The notes under the pieces: generated by a model
What the model was told of the DNA's origin: nothing
The model's input: only the letters and a program-made list of their open reading frames with translations
Databases searched by the model: none
Program-made: the position numbers and the translations under genes
Shown here: one piece after another, positions 1 through 10,847 of the stretch
How the letters are laid out: each line of letters starts with the position of its first letter
Numbering within the stretch: position 1 is the first letter of the stretch
NCBI GenBank assembly: GCA_902536305.1
Contig: CACAWX010000001.1
Span: forward strand, 124,001-188,000
DNA: 64,000 bases
Reading direction: 5' to 3'
Source: an uncultured Pelagibacteraceae bacterium
Lineage (GTDB): Bacteria; Pseudomonadota; Alphaproteobacteria; Pelagibacterales; Pelagibacteraceae

Positions 1-655
1 CCAACATGATAACTTTATTTGATGAAGCTAAAGCAATTGCACCTCCTGATCCACCTTCACCAATGATGATTGAGATATTTGGAACAGTTAATGACATGCT
101 ACATTCTATTGAATTCGCAATAGCAGATGCTTGCCCTCTTTGTTCAGCTCCTAAACCAGGATAGGCACCAGGCGTATCTATAAAACTTACTACAGGAATT
201 TGAAAACGATCAGCTAACTTCATTAATCTTATACATTTTCTATAACCTTCCGGTCTCATCATTCCAAAATTTCTTTCAATTCTACTATTTAGATCTTCAC
301 CTTTTTCTTGACCAATAATTAAAACAGATTTTTTATCAATTAATCCAAACCCTGCGATAACAGATTTATCATCACCAAAATAACGATCACCAGATAATAA
401 TGTAAATTGAGAAAAAATTTTTTTAATATAAAAATTTGCTTTAGGTCTATCTTCGTGCCTTGCAACTTGAGTTCGTTGCCAACTATTTAGATTAGCGTAT
501 GTCTCTTTAAGTTTTTCATTGATTTCGTTTTGGGTATTTTTTATTTTTTGCGTATCTACTTCTGAAATTCCTTCAGAGCCAAAAGGGCTTTTTAAACCAT
601 CTACTTCTTGCTCAAGAGCCTTTACTTCTTTCTCAAAATCTAAATAATTTTTCAT
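1..655 (-). CDS. accA: Acetyl-CoA carboxylase carboxyltransferase subunit alpha (3' part beyond window)
   Basis: Reverse-strand reading starts MKNYLDFEKEVKALEQEVDGLKSPFG and continues open to the window edge; AccA-like N-terminus; ATG at 655. Confidence 0.9.
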   Translation of the reverse strand, partial: MKNYLDFEKEVKALEQEVDGLKSPFGSEGISEVDTQKIKNTQNEINEKLKETYANLNSWQRTQVARHEDRPKANFYIKKIFSQFTLLSGDRYFGDDKSVIAGFGLIDKKSVLIIGQEKGEDLNSRIERNFGMMRPEGYRKCIRLMKLADRFQIPVVSFIDTPGAYPGLGAEQRGQASAIANSIECSMSLTVPNISIIIGEGGSGGAIALASSNKVIML

Positions 656-713
656 AATGAGTTAATAATGCTACTATTAATGTATTATAATAAAATGTAA
701 AGAACGGCAGATT

Positions 714-2858
714 ATGAGTTATATTGAGAAAAAAGGCCTTAAAATTAGTTCCATATTATTTGATTTCGTCAATAAAGAAATCATGCCTGGGACAGATATT
801 CAAACTGACAAATTTTGGGATGGTTTCGAAAAAACCGTTCATGAACTTGCCCCTATAAATAAAAGATTGATTGAAAAAAGAGAAACTATTCAAAAACAGA
901 TTGATAATTGGCATAAACAAAATAAAGGTAAAGAGCTAAACAAGAAAGAATACACTGAATTTTTAAAATCAATTTCTTACATTGTTGAAGAAAAAGAAGA
1001 TTTTAATATTGAAACTACTAACGTTGATAGTGAGATTGCTTCAATTGCAGGTCCACAACTTGTTGTGCCGGTAGATAATGCAAGGTACGCTTTGAACGCT
1101 GCTAATGCACGATGGGGTAGTCTTTATGATGCTTTGTACGGAACCGACGTAATCCCTGGAGATAAAGGGAAAGAATTTAACAAGGAAAAAGCAAAAAATG
1201 TAATCACTTATGTTAAAAAATTTTTGGATGAAAGTGTGCCTATTGATGGCTTAAATTGGAGTGAGATATCTGAAATTAAAATTAAAAATAAAGATTTAAT
1301 ATTTTTAAACGATAAAGATGAAAAAAATCTAAAAAATAAAAATCAATTTGTAGCTTTTAATGAAAAAAATGGAAAACTTAGTTCAATCTTAATTCAAAAT
1401 AATAACCTTCATATTGAAATTTCAATGGATCCAAATCATATGGTAGGAAAATTAGATAAAGCTTCAATTTCAGATGTTGTAGTTGAATCAGCAATTTCAA
1501 CTATCGTTGATAATGAAGATTCAGTTGCAGCTGTTGACGCAGAGGATAAAGTTAAATGTTATCGTAATTGGCTCGGTTTGATGAAGGGAGATCTCACGGC
1601 TAATGTGGAAAAAAATGAAAAAAAATTTGTAAGAAAATTAAATTCTGATCGAAATTATACTTCTCGAGATGGAGAAAAAATTTCTCTTCACGGAAGAGCA
1701 CTTTTATTAAATAGGAACGTAGGTCATTTAATGACCAATCCAGCTATTCTGTTAAAAGATGGTTCAGAAATACCTGAAGGAATAATGGACGCTTTTTTTT
1801 CCACAATATGTGCTCTACATGATTTTAAAAATAAAAAGAATTCCCGGACTGGTTCTGTTTATATTGTAAAACCAAAAATGCACGGGCCAGAGGAAGTATC
1901 TTTCACAAATACTCTTTTTGAAAAAGTTGAAGAAGTTTTAGGTATAAAAAAGTTTTCAATTAAGGTTGGAATTATGGATGAAGAAAGAAGAACTACGGTT
2001 AATTTAAAAGAGTGTATTAGACAAGTTAAGAATAGAATTGTTTTTATTAATACTGGTTTCTTAGATCGAACTGGAGATGAAATGCACACATCTTTTGAGG
2101 CAGGTCCTATGATATTTAAAGGAGATATGAAAAAATCAACTTGGCTAGGAACTTATGAAAATTGGAATGTTGATATTGGATTAAATTGTGGTTTTTCGGG
2201 TAAAGCTCAAATAGGAAAAGGTATGTGGGCTATGCCGGATCAAATGGCAAACATGATGGAACAAAAAATTGGTCACCCTAAATCAGGTGCAAATTGTGCA
2301 TGGGTTCCTTCACCAACAGCAGCAACGTTACATTCAATGCACTATCACAAAGTAAATGTTTTTGATGAACAAAATAAAATTAAATCACGAAGTAAAGCTA
2401 AACTAGAGGATATTCTAGAAATTCCAAAAGCAGATAGACCTAACTGGGCATTAGACGACATTAATCGAGAATTAGAAAACAACGCCCAAGGAATTTTAGG
2501 TTATGTTGTAAGATGGATTAACCAAGGTGTTGGTTGCTCAAAGGTGCCTGATATTAATAACGTTGGTTTGATGGAAGATAGAGCTACACTTAGAATTTCA
2601 TCTCAACACATTGCTAATTGGTTACACCATGGAATTTGTAGTAAGGATCAAGTAATGGAAGTAATGAAAAAAATGGCTAAAATTGTAGATGCACAAAATA
2701 AAAATGATCCAGGTTATCAAAATATGTCAGATAATTTTGAAAAGTCAGTGGCTTTTTCTGCGGCTTGCGATCTTGTTTTCAAAGGAAGAGTGCAACCTTC
2801 AGGCTATACAGAACCTTTATTACATCAAAAAAGATTAGAAAGAAAAGCTTCTAATTAA
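714..2858 (+). CDS. glcB: Malate synthase G
   Basis: 714 aa, full-length malate synthase G-like sequence ([51 protein letters not shown]-like motif). Confidence 0.96.
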   Translation: MSYIEKKGLKISSILFDFVNKEIMPGTDIQTDKFWDGFEKTVHELAPINKRLIEKRETIQKQIDNWHKQNKGKELNKKEYTEFLKSISYIVEEKEDFNIETTNVDSEIASIAGPQLVVPVDNARYALNAANARWGSLYDALYGTDVIPGDKGKEFNKEKAKNVITYVKKFLDESVPIDGLNWSEISEIKIKNKDLIFLNDKDEKNLKNKNQFVAFNEKNGKLSSILIQNNNLHIEISMDPNHMVGKLDKASISDVVVESAISTIVDNEDSVAAVDAEDKVKCYRNWLGLMKGDLTANVEKNEKKFVRKLNSDRNYTSRDGEKISLHGRALLLNRNVGHLMTNPAILLKDGSEIPEGIMDAFFSTICALHDFKNKKNSRTGSVYIVKPKMHGPEEVSFTNTLFEKVEEVLGIKKFSIKVGIMDEERRTTVNLKECIRQVKNRIVFINTGFLDRTGDEMHTSFEAGPMIFKGDMKKSTWLGTYENWNVDIGLNCGFSGKAQIGKGMWAMPDQMANMMEQKIGHPKSGANCAWVPSPTAATLHSMHYHKVNVFDEQNKIKSRSKAKLEDILEIPKADRPNWALDDINRELENNAQGILGYVVRWINQGVGCSKVPDINNVGLMEDRATLRISSQHIANWLHHGICSKDQVMEVMKKMAKIVDAQNKNDPGYQNMSDNFEKSVAFSAACDLVFKGRVQPSGYTEPLLHQKRLERKASN

Positions 2859-3460
2859 CTTTCAGTTACAGGCACTCTATTTTTAAAAGCTGAAAATAAA
2901 GTTCCATCATCTAATTGTTCAATCTCTCCACCAACCGGTAGGCCTTGAGCTAATTTTGTAATTTTTAACTTATCATTTTTAATGGTATCTTCGATATAAT
3001 GTGCAGTAGTTTGCCCTTCAACAGTAGCACTTGTAGCAATAATTACCTCTTTAAGATTATTTTTTTTAATCCTTTTAACAAGAGACTCAATTAAAAGATT
3101 TTTTTGTTCATAGTTTTCATTAGAATTTAATGTTCCACCTAGGATGTGATAATGGCCTTTATAAATATTGGCAGAGTCTATTACCCACATATCAGCAAGA
3201 TTTTCGACGACGCAAATTTTATCGTAGGAATTATCAGAGGAACAAATGCAAATTTTATCTATAATTTTTAAATTTCCACAATCAACACATCTAACTACTT
3301 TTTTATAAACTTGAGCTAAAGATTTAGCCAAAGGTTTAACCATATTATCTTTATTATTAATTAATTTTAGAATAATCCTTTTTGCAGATTTAGGTCCTAA
3401 ACCAGGCAATTTAGAAAATTGCTGAATTAACTCGTTGATTTCTGGAATTTCATTATCCAT
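2855..3460 (-). CDS. recR: Recombination protein RecR
   Basis: [12 protein letters not shown] HhH motif, C4 zinc finger ([16 protein letters not shown]), Toprim region; downstream of ybaB and dnaX. Confidence 0.95.
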   Translation of the reverse strand: MDNEIPEINELIQQFSKLPGLGPKSAKRIILKLINNKDNMVKPLAKSLAQVYKKVVRCVDCGNLKIIDKICICSSDNSYDKICVVENLADMWVIDSANIYKGHYHILGGTLNSNENYEQKNLLIESLVKRIKKNNLKEVIIATSATVEGQTTAHYIEDTIKNDKLKITKLAQGLPVGGEIEQLDDGTLFSAFKNRVPVTES

Positions 3461-3780
3461 TAGAAAGGAAGTTTAAAATCTAGAGGTAAGTTTAGACCAC
3501 CCGTTGCTTTAGATAATTCTTCTGCAGATTTCTTTTTTAGATTTTCTTTAGCGTTATTATAGGCAGCAATTATTAAATCGTTTACTATTTCTTGGTTCTC
3601 TTTTTTCACTGCATCACTAATCGTTATTGATTTAAGTTCATAATCTCCTGATAAAACAACTTTGACAAGATTACCTCCAGCCTCTCCTTCCACTTCAATT
3701 TTTTTAATTTGATCTTGAGCCTCTTTCATTTTTTCTTGCATGGCTTTGGCTTTTGATAACATGTCGGAAAAGTCAGTCAT
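3460..3780 (-). CDS. ybaB: YbaB/EbfC nucleoid-associated protein
   Basis: 106 aa, KAKAMQEKMKEAQDQI...GGNLVKVVLSGDYELKSI; classic dnaX-ybaB-recR order. Confidence 0.94.
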   Translation of the reverse strand: MTDFSDMLSKAKAMQEKMKEAQDQIKKIEVEGEAGGNLVKVVLSGDYELKSITISDAVKKENQEIVNDLIIAAYNNAKENLKKKSAEELSKATGGLNLPLDFKLPF

Positions 3781-5445
3781 TTATTCCTCTTCTTTTAGAT
3801 CAATTAACTTAGCATCTGGGAAAGCTTTTTGGATATCCTGAGCGATTTTACTTTTCTTAAACTCTTCCACCTTGTTGCTTTTATCTTCTAAGTTTTTTTC
3901 ATAGATACTTTTTGCATCTGCATTTTTACTTAAAGATATAATCCATCTTTCACCTGTCCATAGAAGCAATTTTTCTGTAAGATTTTTGATGAAATTTTTG
4001 TTTAGTTTTTCATTGAAACTAATATCAATTGTGCCTTTATTAAAACTTACTAATTTTACATTTCTTTCAAGATCGTACTTAAGTTCTATTTCTTTTTCTT
4101 TGTTTGCCTGATCAATTAAATCTTGAAAACTTGTTATTTCTATTTTGGCACTTTGATTATCTTTTAATAAATTTTTTACAGGATTAGTTTTTATCTGATC
4201 AGTGCTTTTAAGCTGATTTTTAACTTGATTAGGAATGTTGGTCTCAAGTGGCTTATCATCAATTTTTTTTCCAACCAGGCTTTCGTCAGATTGCTGATTA
4301 GTTTGTAAATTTTGAGTTTCTTTTCTCGCATCAATATTTTTTAAATGTACTAATTGCATTATATACATTTCTAACGTTAAATTTTCATTCCCAACAATTC
4401 TTAAATCATCGATGGTTTTAATGGTTAGTTGCCAAAATAAACCAATATCTTGCATGTCTATATTTTTAGAATATTGATCAACCATTTGTACTTCTGCTTC
4501 CGATATAGACATATCTTTTTCAATAGGTCCTAAACTTATTCTTCTGCTAAATAGATAAAGCACCTCAAGAATATCGTTTAAAAAGTTTTTTGCATCTAAT
4601 CCATCATTAATTAGTTCGTGTAAATATTTTAAAGCATCTTTTTCGTTGCCTGTTAACACTTCTTTGAATAACGATATTATTTTACTTTTATCTGCTAACC
4701 CTAACATTTGTCTTACATCGGGCTCTTCTATTTGTTTACCTTCATTAATAGATTGAGATATTAATGCTCGGTCAAGCAAAGAAATAGAGTCTCTGACAGA
4801 TCCTTCTGAAGTTCTTGCGATTAATTTAATGGCATCTTCAGATATTTTACCTTTTTCTTTATCAGCAATAATTTTTAAGTGTTTACATAGCTGCTCAACA
4901 CTTACTCTTTTAAGATCAAATCTTTGGCAACGAGATAAAATAGTAACAGGTATTTTTCTTACTTCTGTTGTAGCTAAAATAAATTTTAAACTTGGTGGTG
5001 GCTCCTCTAAAGTTTTTAGCAAACCATTAAAAGCTTGTTTTGAGAGCATATGAACTTCATCGATTATAAATATTTTAAATTTTGCACTAGTGGGACTATA
5101 TTTTGAATTCTCAATTAATTCTCTAACATCATCAATACCTGTTTTAGAAGCAGCATCCATTTCTAGAATATCCATGTGGTTAGAACTAATAATTTCAGCG
5201 CAATGACAATACTCACCCGTTTTGCACTTTTCTCCTTTGGTAAAATCTTTAGTACAGTTTAGAGCTTTAGCAATTAATCGTGCTGTTGTAGTTTTTCCCA
5301 CTCCTCTAATACCAGTGAGCAAATATGCATTTGGAGTTTTGTTAAGTTTTATTGCGTTAGTAATTGTTTGTGCCATTACCTCTTGGCCAATTAAATCTTT
5401 AAAATCTTGAGGTCTATATTTAAGTGCTAGAATTTTATTTGTCAT
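3781..5445 (-). CDS. dnaX: DNA polymerase III subunits gamma/tau
   Basis: MTNKILALKYRPQDFKDLIGQEVM, GIRGVGKTTTARLIAKALNC, zinc module. The ORF-track start at 5481 overlaps the SRP RNA; ATG at 5445 is the likely start. Confidence 0.95.
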   Translation of the reverse strand: MTNKILALKYRPQDFKDLIGQEVMAQTITNAIKLNKTPNAYLLTGIRGVGKTTTARLIAKALNCTKDFTKGEKCKTGEYCHCAEIISSNHMDILEMDAASKTGIDDVRELIENSKYSPTSAKFKIFIIDEVHMLSKQAFNGLLKTLEEPPPSLKFILATTEVRKIPVTILSRCQRFDLKRVSVEQLCKHLKIIADKEKGKISEDAIKLIARTSEGSVRDSISLLDRALISQSINEGKQIEEPDVRQMLGLADKSKIISLFKEVLTGNEKDALKYLHELINDGLDAKNFLNDILEVLYLFSRRISLGPIEKDMSISEAEVQMVDQYSKNIDMQDIGLFWQLTIKTIDDLRIVGNENLTLEMYIMQLVHLKNIDARKETQNLQTNQQSDESLVGKKIDDKPLETNIPNQVKNQLKSTDQIKTNPVKNLLKDNQSAKIEITSFQDLIDQANKEKEIELKYDLERNVKLVSFNKGTIDISFNEKLNKNFIKNLTEKLLLWTGERWIISLSKNADAKSIYEKNLEDKSNKVEEFKKSKIAQDIQKAFPDAKLIDLKEEE

Positions 5446-5451
5446 TTTTAA

Positions 5452-5541
5452 GAGGCAGGCAACAACCTGAAAAATTTTCACTACGGCTGCTTCTTTTCAG
5501 ACCTGACCGGGTTTATGAAACATCCACCTGATGCCAACCTC
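5452..5541 (-). ncRNA. ffs: Signal recognition particle RNA, small bacterial type
   Basis: Reverse strand contains CCCGGTCAGGTCTGAAAAGAAGCAGCCGTAG, matching the conserved domain IV GGUCAGGUC...GAAGCAGCC, flanked by complementary arms GAGGTTGGCA.../...TGCCTGCCTC. Confidence 0.93.
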
Positions 5542-5547
5542 AATATG

Positions 5548-5577
5548 AGTATATCAAGATCAATTTAAATACTACAA
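5548..5577 (-). promoter_or_regulatory. Probable sigma70-type promoter of SRP RNA
   Basis: Reverse strand TTGTAG, 18 nt spacer, TATACT, with expected start about 7 nt downstream, at the 5' end of the SRP RNA stem. Confidence 0.6.
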
Positions 5578-5599
5578 GACTAGATTTGAATTTTGTGGA

Positions 5600-6442
5600 C
5601 TATTTTTGCCTAAATTTTGAAGATTCGTACACTCCAAGTATGTCCAAAGTTTCTGTATGAAAGCCAAGTTCTTCTAATGCCTTTTTTACTCCAGCTTGCT
5701 CTAAATGACCTTCAAGATCTAAATAAAAGTTTGCTTGATCAAAAGTATTTTTGACAGAAAAACTTTCTAGCTTTGTAAGGTTTACTTGATTGGTAGCGAA
5801 TCCTCCAAGACATTTATAAAGAGCCGATGGTTCACTTTTTACTCTGAAGATGCAGCTAGTAATATACTTTTTATTCTTATCATATTCGGGTTGTTCAATA
5901 TTTTTTCCCATTATTAAAAAACGAGTAACGTTTCCTTTATCGTCTTCTATATTTTTTTGTAAAATTTTTAATTTGTACATTTTTGCTGAAAGATCTGAGG
6001 CTATCGCTGCTATAGTTTTGTCATTTCCCTCAGCTAAATCTTTTGCAGAACCTGCAGTATCTACAGAAATAATAGACTGAAAGTTATTTTTTGAAATAAT
6101 ATTTTGACATTGGCTAATAGCCTGAGCGTGGCTTCTAACATACTTAATATCCTTCATGGTTGCATCGGGTTTTCCAAGAAGATTATGTTCTACAGGAAGA
6201 AAGTATTCACCATGAATTTGTAATTTATATTTTGGTAATAAGTAATGAATATCAGCTACTCTACCAGCTAAAGAATTTTCAATTGGAATTACTATTTTAC
6301 AATTTGGGTCGTTATAAGCTTGTTTAAAAGTATCTTCAAAGGTCGCGCAGGTTTTAATTTCTGTATCCTTATATAATTTTTCTACAGCAATGTGAGAATA
6401 AGCACCTAACTCACCTTGTATTGCAATTTTCATCTTACTCAT
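5600..6442 (-). CDS. pheA: Prephenate dehydratase
   Basis: IAIQGELGAYSHIAVEKLY N-terminus, IPIENSLAGRV, DDKGNVTRFLIMG, C-terminal ACT domain. Confidence 0.94.
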   Translation of the reverse strand: MSKMKIAIQGELGAYSHIAVEKLYKDTEIKTCATFEDTFKQAYNDPNCKIVIPIENSLAGRVADIHYLLPKYKLQIHGEYFLPVEHNLLGKPDATMKDIKYVRSHAQAISQCQNIISKNNFQSIISVDTAGSAKDLAEGNDKTIAAIASDLSAKMYKLKILQKNIEDDKGNVTRFLIMGKNIEQPEYDKNKKYITSCIFRVKSEPSALYKCLGGFATNQVNLTKLESFSVKNTFDQANFYLDLEGHLEQAGVKKALEELGFHTETLDILGVYESSKFRQK

Positions 6443-7172
6443 TTGTTTCCATTATCTGTCTCACTTCCATTAAATCACTTTTCGTATCTACACTTAAAGG
6501 AGAAGAATTTATATATCCAACATGAATTGACATGGAGTTTTCTAAAGCTCTAAGCTGTTCTAACTTTCGTTCTAATTCAAGTTTTGACCTTTTCAAGCTT
6601 ACATACCTTACTAATGCTTTGTTAGTAAAGGCATAAATACCTACATGATGAAAATAGTTTTCATATTCTTTTGTGTCTTGTCTGAAAAAATCTATAGCTT
6701 GATCAAATTGATTAATTTTTAGCTTATTTTTTGTAGCAACTTTAACATTATTCTCGTCTGCTAGTTCTGACTCAGAGCTAAATGTGCTTGCCAAAGTTCC
6801 GATATCACATTTACCTTCGCTCATATAAGATATTAAATTAATTATAGCTTTAGGATCAATGTTGGGCATGTCTCCTTGCAAATTTATAATTAAATCAGGT
6901 TCACTTTTTAAATGGTTTTTAAACACTTCATAAATCCGATCTGTGCCTGTTTGGTGATTTACCTCAGTGAGAATTGCTTTTCCTCCGTTCTTGGTAACTA
7001 CATCTATAATTTTTTGATCAGGTGTAGCTACATAAACATTTCCAGTATTTGTTTTTTGTGCAGCTTCATAAACGTGAAGAATCATCTCTTTGTTTTTTAT
7101 GAGTTCCAAAGGTTTGTTTGGTAATCTTACAGCGTCTAATCTTGAAGGTATTATTATTGCAGTTTTGTCCAT
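6435..7172 (-). CDS. kdsB: 3-deoxy-manno-octulosonate cytidylyltransferase
   Basis: IIIPSRLDAVRLPNKPL; INLQGDMPNIDP; HVGIYAF motif. Start moved to MDKTAIIIPSR. Confidence 0.94.
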   Translation of the reverse strand: MDKTAIIIPSRLDAVRLPNKPLELIKNKEMILHVYEAAQKTNTGNVYVATPDQKIIDVVTKNGGKAILTEVNHQTGTDRIYEVFKNHLKSEPDLIINLQGDMPNIDPKAIINLISYMSEGKCDIGTLASTFSSESELADENNVKVATKNKLKINQFDQAIDFFRQDTKEYENYFHHVGIYAFTNKALVRYVSLKRSKLELERKLEQLRALENSMSIHVGYINSSPLSVDTKSDLMEVRQIMETNE

Positions 7173-7265
7173 AATTATGCGTCCCAAAGACGCAAAAAAA
7201 ATTAAGTAATTTTAAGTTTTTTTATAAAAGTCGTGCTATACGTCACTAAAGTATTTATCAAAAAT

Positions 7266-7811
7266 ATGGATAGTTTTGAATTAAATAAAATTATAGGCGC
7301 AGTTCTTCTTACTGCATTGATTATCATTGGTATTGGAAAATTCACTGATATTTTATTCCACGTTGAGAAACCTAAAGAGTCAGCTTACAAAGTCGAGGGA
7401 TTAGAGGTTGCGTCTACAACTACTTCTGGTCAAGAAGCTGCAAAAGTTGTTGAAGCAGTAGATATAAAAGCACTTTTAGCAATGGGTGACTTAGCACATG
7501 GAGAAAAAGTTTTTAAAAAATGTACTGCTTGCCACATGATTGCAGCTGGGGGGAAAAATATGATTGGTCCTAACTTATGGAGCGTTATAGGTAGACAGGC
7601 TGGAGTAGTAAGTGATTATAAATATTCAAAAGCTATGATCGCCTACGGTAAAGAATGGACTTTTGAGGAAATGAATAGTTATTTAATCAAACCTCAAGCA
7701 TACGTTAAAGGAACTAAAATGGCTTTTGCTGGTTTAAGAAAAGAAAAAGATAGAGCTTCTGTAATTCTTTATATGAATTCAAAAAGCGATAGTCCTAAAG
7801 CATTACCTTAG
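7266..7811 (+). CDS. cycM: Membrane-anchored c-type cytochrome (CycM-like)
   Basis: N-terminal TM segment, haem motif CTACH, distal Met region (KGTKMAFAGLRK). Confidence 0.88.
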   Translation: MDSFELNKIIGAVLLTALIIIGIGKFTDILFHVEKPKESAYKVEGLEVASTTTSGQEAAKVVEAVDIKALLAMGDLAHGEKVFKKCTACHMIAAGGKNMIGPNLWSVIGRQAGVVSDYKYSKAMIAYGKEWTFEEMNSYLIKPQAYVKGTKMAFAGLRKEKDRASVILYMNSKSDSPKALP

Positions 7812-8734
7812 TCTAGACACCACTTAATTATACTTTTTTGAGCATGTACTCTGTTAAGAGCCTGTCTCCATACCACAGACTGTTTTCCATCAATAACTTC
7901 ATCGGTAACTTCTTCACCTCTGCCTACAGGCAAACAATGCATAAAAATTGCATTTGAATTTGCTTTTTTCATTAATTTTTTATTAACTTGAAATGGTTTT
8001 AGAACCTTCTTTTTAGTTTTTTTATTAACTTTATCATTCATCGAAACCCACTTATCAGTCATCACACAGTCTGAGTTTTTTACAGCTTCATCGGGTTTTT
8101 GGGTTATCAAAAGATTAACTTTATTTTTTTTAGCCCATCCTAATATTTTTTTTCCTGGAGCATATTTTTTAGGACAACCAATTTTTAAATTGAATTTAAA
8201 TTTACCGGCTGCTTCGATTAAAGAATTAGACATATTATTATCACCGTCACCTAACCAAGAAACTGTTTTGCCAGTTATAGAACCATTGCTCTCCTCATAT
8301 GTTAAAATATCCGACATAATCTGGCACGGATGACTTTTATCAGAAAGGCCGTTTATAATTGGAATATCTAAATGTTTACCGAACTCCTCTAAATTTTTGT
8401 GCGAAGATGTTCTTAGCATAACTATATCTACATATTCAGTTAAAACTTTTGCAGTATCTTTTAAAGTTTCATCTCCTTTGCCATAATGAATTCCATCTGG
8501 ATTTAAAATAATAGAAGACCCACCTAGTTGCTTAGCAGCAATATCAAAAGACATTCTTGTTCTTGTTGAGGGCTTTTCAAAAATCATTGCCATAGACTTG
8601 CCTTCAAAAGGTTTATCGTCGTCAGGAGCAGATTTATTAAATCCTTTTCTACTAAGTTTTCTAGTCTTAGCCTCATCAATAATGGCTCTTAGATCACTCG
8701 AGGAATGATCTGATATATTTATAAAATTTTTCAT
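7808..8734 (-). CDS. argF: Ornithine carbamoyltransferase
   Basis: FEKPSTRTRMSF, HPCQIMSD, HCLPVGRGEEV motifs. Confidence 0.96.
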   Translation of the reverse strand: MKNFINISDHSSSDLRAIIDEAKTRKLSRKGFNKSAPDDDKPFEGKSMAMIFEKPSTRTRMSFDIAAKQLGGSSIILNPDGIHYGKGDETLKDTAKVLTEYVDIVMLRTSSHKNLEEFGKHLDIPIINGLSDKSHPCQIMSDILTYEESNGSITGKTVSWLGDGDNNMSNSLIEAAGKFKFNLKIGCPKKYAPGKKILGWAKKNKVNLLITQKPDEAVKNSDCVMTDKWVSMNDKVNKKTKKKVLKPFQVNKKLMKKANSNAIFMHCLPVGRGEEVTDEVIDGKQSVVWRQALNRVHAQKSIIKWCLD

Positions 8735-9897
8735 CTATAGTTTTTGCAAACCTTATCTATTATTTTTAAGCTTAAATTAATTTCTTGCTTTGTTACATTT
8801 AAAGGAGGCAAAAGTCTGACAACATTCTCTGCGGCTCTAATTGTAAGCAGATTACTTTTTAATAGTTTATCAATAAAGGGAACTTGATTTTTATGTAAAC
8901 ATAAACCCAGCAATAATCCTTTTCCTCTAACTTCTTTTATAATTTTAGGATATTTATTTTTAAGTTTATTTAATTCGCTTAGAAAATATTTTCCATTTTT
9001 AGCTACGTTAACTAAAAAACCTTTTTTAAACATCACATCCATAATTGCATTGCCCGCACTCATCGCTAATGGATTGCCGCCAAATGTTGATCCATGGGTT
9101 CCTGGTTTCATTCCTGAAGCAACCTTTTTATTAACTAATACGGCGCCTATTGGAAAACCACCCCCTATTCCTTTTGCAATTGGAACAATATCAGGCTTTA
9201 TTTTTGCATGCTCAAATGCAAAAAACTTTCCGCTTCTACCTATTCCACATTGAACTTCATCAAGAATAAGTAATATCTTTTTTTTATTACAAAGTTTTCT
9301 TAATCCAACTAAACAAAAATCTGGAATAACTTTAATTCCACCCTCACCCATAATAGTTTCAACCATAATAGCAGCGGTTCTACTTGTAATAGCCTTTTCC
9401 AAACCTCTATGATCGCCAAAATTAAAATGATCAAAACCATCAACTTTAGGACCAAAACCTTCTATAGCTTTTTTACTATTGCTAGCAAAAATAGTTGCAA
9501 GAGTTCTGCCGTGAAAACTATTATTAATACATAAAATTCTATTTTTTCTTGGTTTGCCTCTAGAATAAAAATATCTTCTCGCAAATTTTATTGCAGCTTC
9601 TGTAGCTTCAGCACCTGAATTTTGAAAAGCAACGTAATCTGCAAAAGTTTTTTGAGTTAATCTTTTGGCTAATCTTTCCTGTTCAGGAATGATAAAAGCA
9701 TTTGAAACATGCCAAAGTTTTTTTGATTGCTTATAAATAGATTTAATTAAATGATTATGAGAGTGACCTAGGCAATTTACGGCTATACCTTGAACAAAAT
9801 CTAAGTATTTTTTACCTTTTGTGTCATATAGAAAACTTCCTTTTCCTCTATTAAAAGAAATTTTTTTTCTATTATAAGTTTTTAATATCGAGCTCAT
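8731..9897 (-). CDS. argD: Acetylornithine/succinyldiaminopimelate aminotransferase
   Basis: Class III aminotransferase; NSGAEATEAAIKFAR, LILDEVQCGIGRSG, PIAKGIGGGFPIGA. Confidence 0.95.
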   Translation of the reverse strand: MSSILKTYNRKKISFNRGKGSFLYDTKGKKYLDFVQGIAVNCLGHSHNHLIKSIYKQSKKLWHVSNAFIIPEQERLAKRLTQKTFADYVAFQNSGAEATEAAIKFARRYFYSRGKPRKNRILCINNSFHGRTLATIFASNSKKAIEGFGPKVDGFDHFNFGDHRGLEKAITSRTAAIMVETIMGEGGIKVIPDFCLVGLRKLCNKKKILLILDEVQCGIGRSGKFFAFEHAKIKPDIVPIAKGIGGGFPIGAVLVNKKVASGMKPGTHGSTFGGNPLAMSAGNAIMDVMFKKGFLVNVAKNGKYFLSELNKLKNKYPKIIKEVRGKGLLLGLCLHKNQVPFIDKLLKSNLLTIRAAENVVRLLPPLNVTKQEINLSLKIIDKVCKNYR

Positions 9898-9898
9898 T

Positions 9899-10711
9899 TT
9901 AAGACTTTATTTTATAACCGTTTTTATACAACAAGTAAGTTATAAACCAACTTACAACACTTAAAATTGTCAAATACACTAAACCAATTGTAATTGATCC
10001 ATCTGCTTGCCCAATAAAACTATATCTAAATCCGTCAATCATATAAAAAAATGGGTTAGCTTTGCTTACAATTTGTAAAAATTCTGGCAATCTGTCTATT
10101 GAATAAAAAGTGCCTGATAAGAAAGATAAAGGAACAATTACAAAATTTGTTACAGTCGCCATGTGATCGAATTTTTCAGCCCATAAACCAGCTATTATTC
10201 CTATGTTCCCCAGTATGAAAGATGAAAGAAGAGTAAATATAATAAGTAATAAATAATTTGTGATTTCTATTTTTATAATAAGTTTAAAAACAATTATCGA
10301 AACTGCAGCTATCATTACACTTCTAGTAACCGCTGCAAGAGAAATGGAGACAGTAACCTCAGCAGCTGACAGAGGAGCGTAAAGAAGGTCAAGTATGTTA
10401 CCTTGAATTTTTCCAATCATAAAAGATGATGATGAATGAGAAAATGATTGTTGGATGACTTGCATTGAGATCAACCCTGGCGCTAAAAAAGTTATAAAAG
10501 GCACACCAAGGATATCGCCTCTATCTGCACCTATTGCTAGAGATAAAACAAGTAAAAAGAGTAAAGATGAAATAAGCGGAGAAAAAATAGTTTGTATCCA
10601 AACAATTAAAAATCTTAAGACCTCTTTTTTATATAAAGTCCAAGCTCCAACCCAATTAATTAATCCAAATCTTCTTGATCCAATTTTATATTTCTTTGTA
10701 AATTCAACCAT
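9899..10711 (-). CDS. ABC-2 type transporter permease
   Basis: 270 aa with six predicted TM segments; ABC-2 membrane type (FLAPGLISMQVIQQSF, LPEFLQIVSKANPFFYMIDGFR). Confidence 0.85.
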   Translation of the reverse strand: MVEFTKKYKIGSRRFGLINWVGAWTLYKKEVLRFLIVWIQTIFSPLISSLLFLLVLSLAIGADRGDILGVPFITFLAPGLISMQVIQQSFSHSSSSFMIGKIQGNILDLLYAPLSAAEVTVSISLAAVTRSVMIAAVSIIVFKLIIKIEITNYLLLIIFTLLSSFILGNIGIIAGLWAEKFDHMATVTNFVIVPLSFLSGTFYSIDRLPEFLQIVSKANPFFYMIDGFRYSFIGQADGSITIGLVYLTILSVVSWFITYLLYKNGYKIKS

Positions 10712-10847
10712 TGATAGTCTTATAACCCTTATTAAAAAAAACTGTGCAAAACTTAACCTACTAACAGGCTAAAGACGTTTTAGTGTTTTAAACCACAATA
10801 TAATGCTCTAAGCCTTAAATAAATACTAAATGCTGTAAAATTATACT

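Noticed and set aside
1859-2089. Minus-strand ORF inside glcB
   Set aside because: Antisense to a well-conserved malate synthase coding region; no independent support. Same for 4829-5053, 5222-5410, 5850-6080, 6912-7124, 9050-9253, 10455-10772, 12762-12950, 16178-16372, 18390-18572, 23387-23866, 23987-24202, 26961-27296, 28878-29231, 35805-36008, 38559-38783, 41777-41980, 47940-48140, 53182-53397, 56453-56653, 57124-57339, 57616-57843, 58319-58630 and 61871-62056.
5446-5481. N-terminal extension of dnaX (MKIFQVVACLLK)
   Set aside because: It falls inside the SRP RNA gene; MTNKILALKYRPQDF at 5445 is the natural start.
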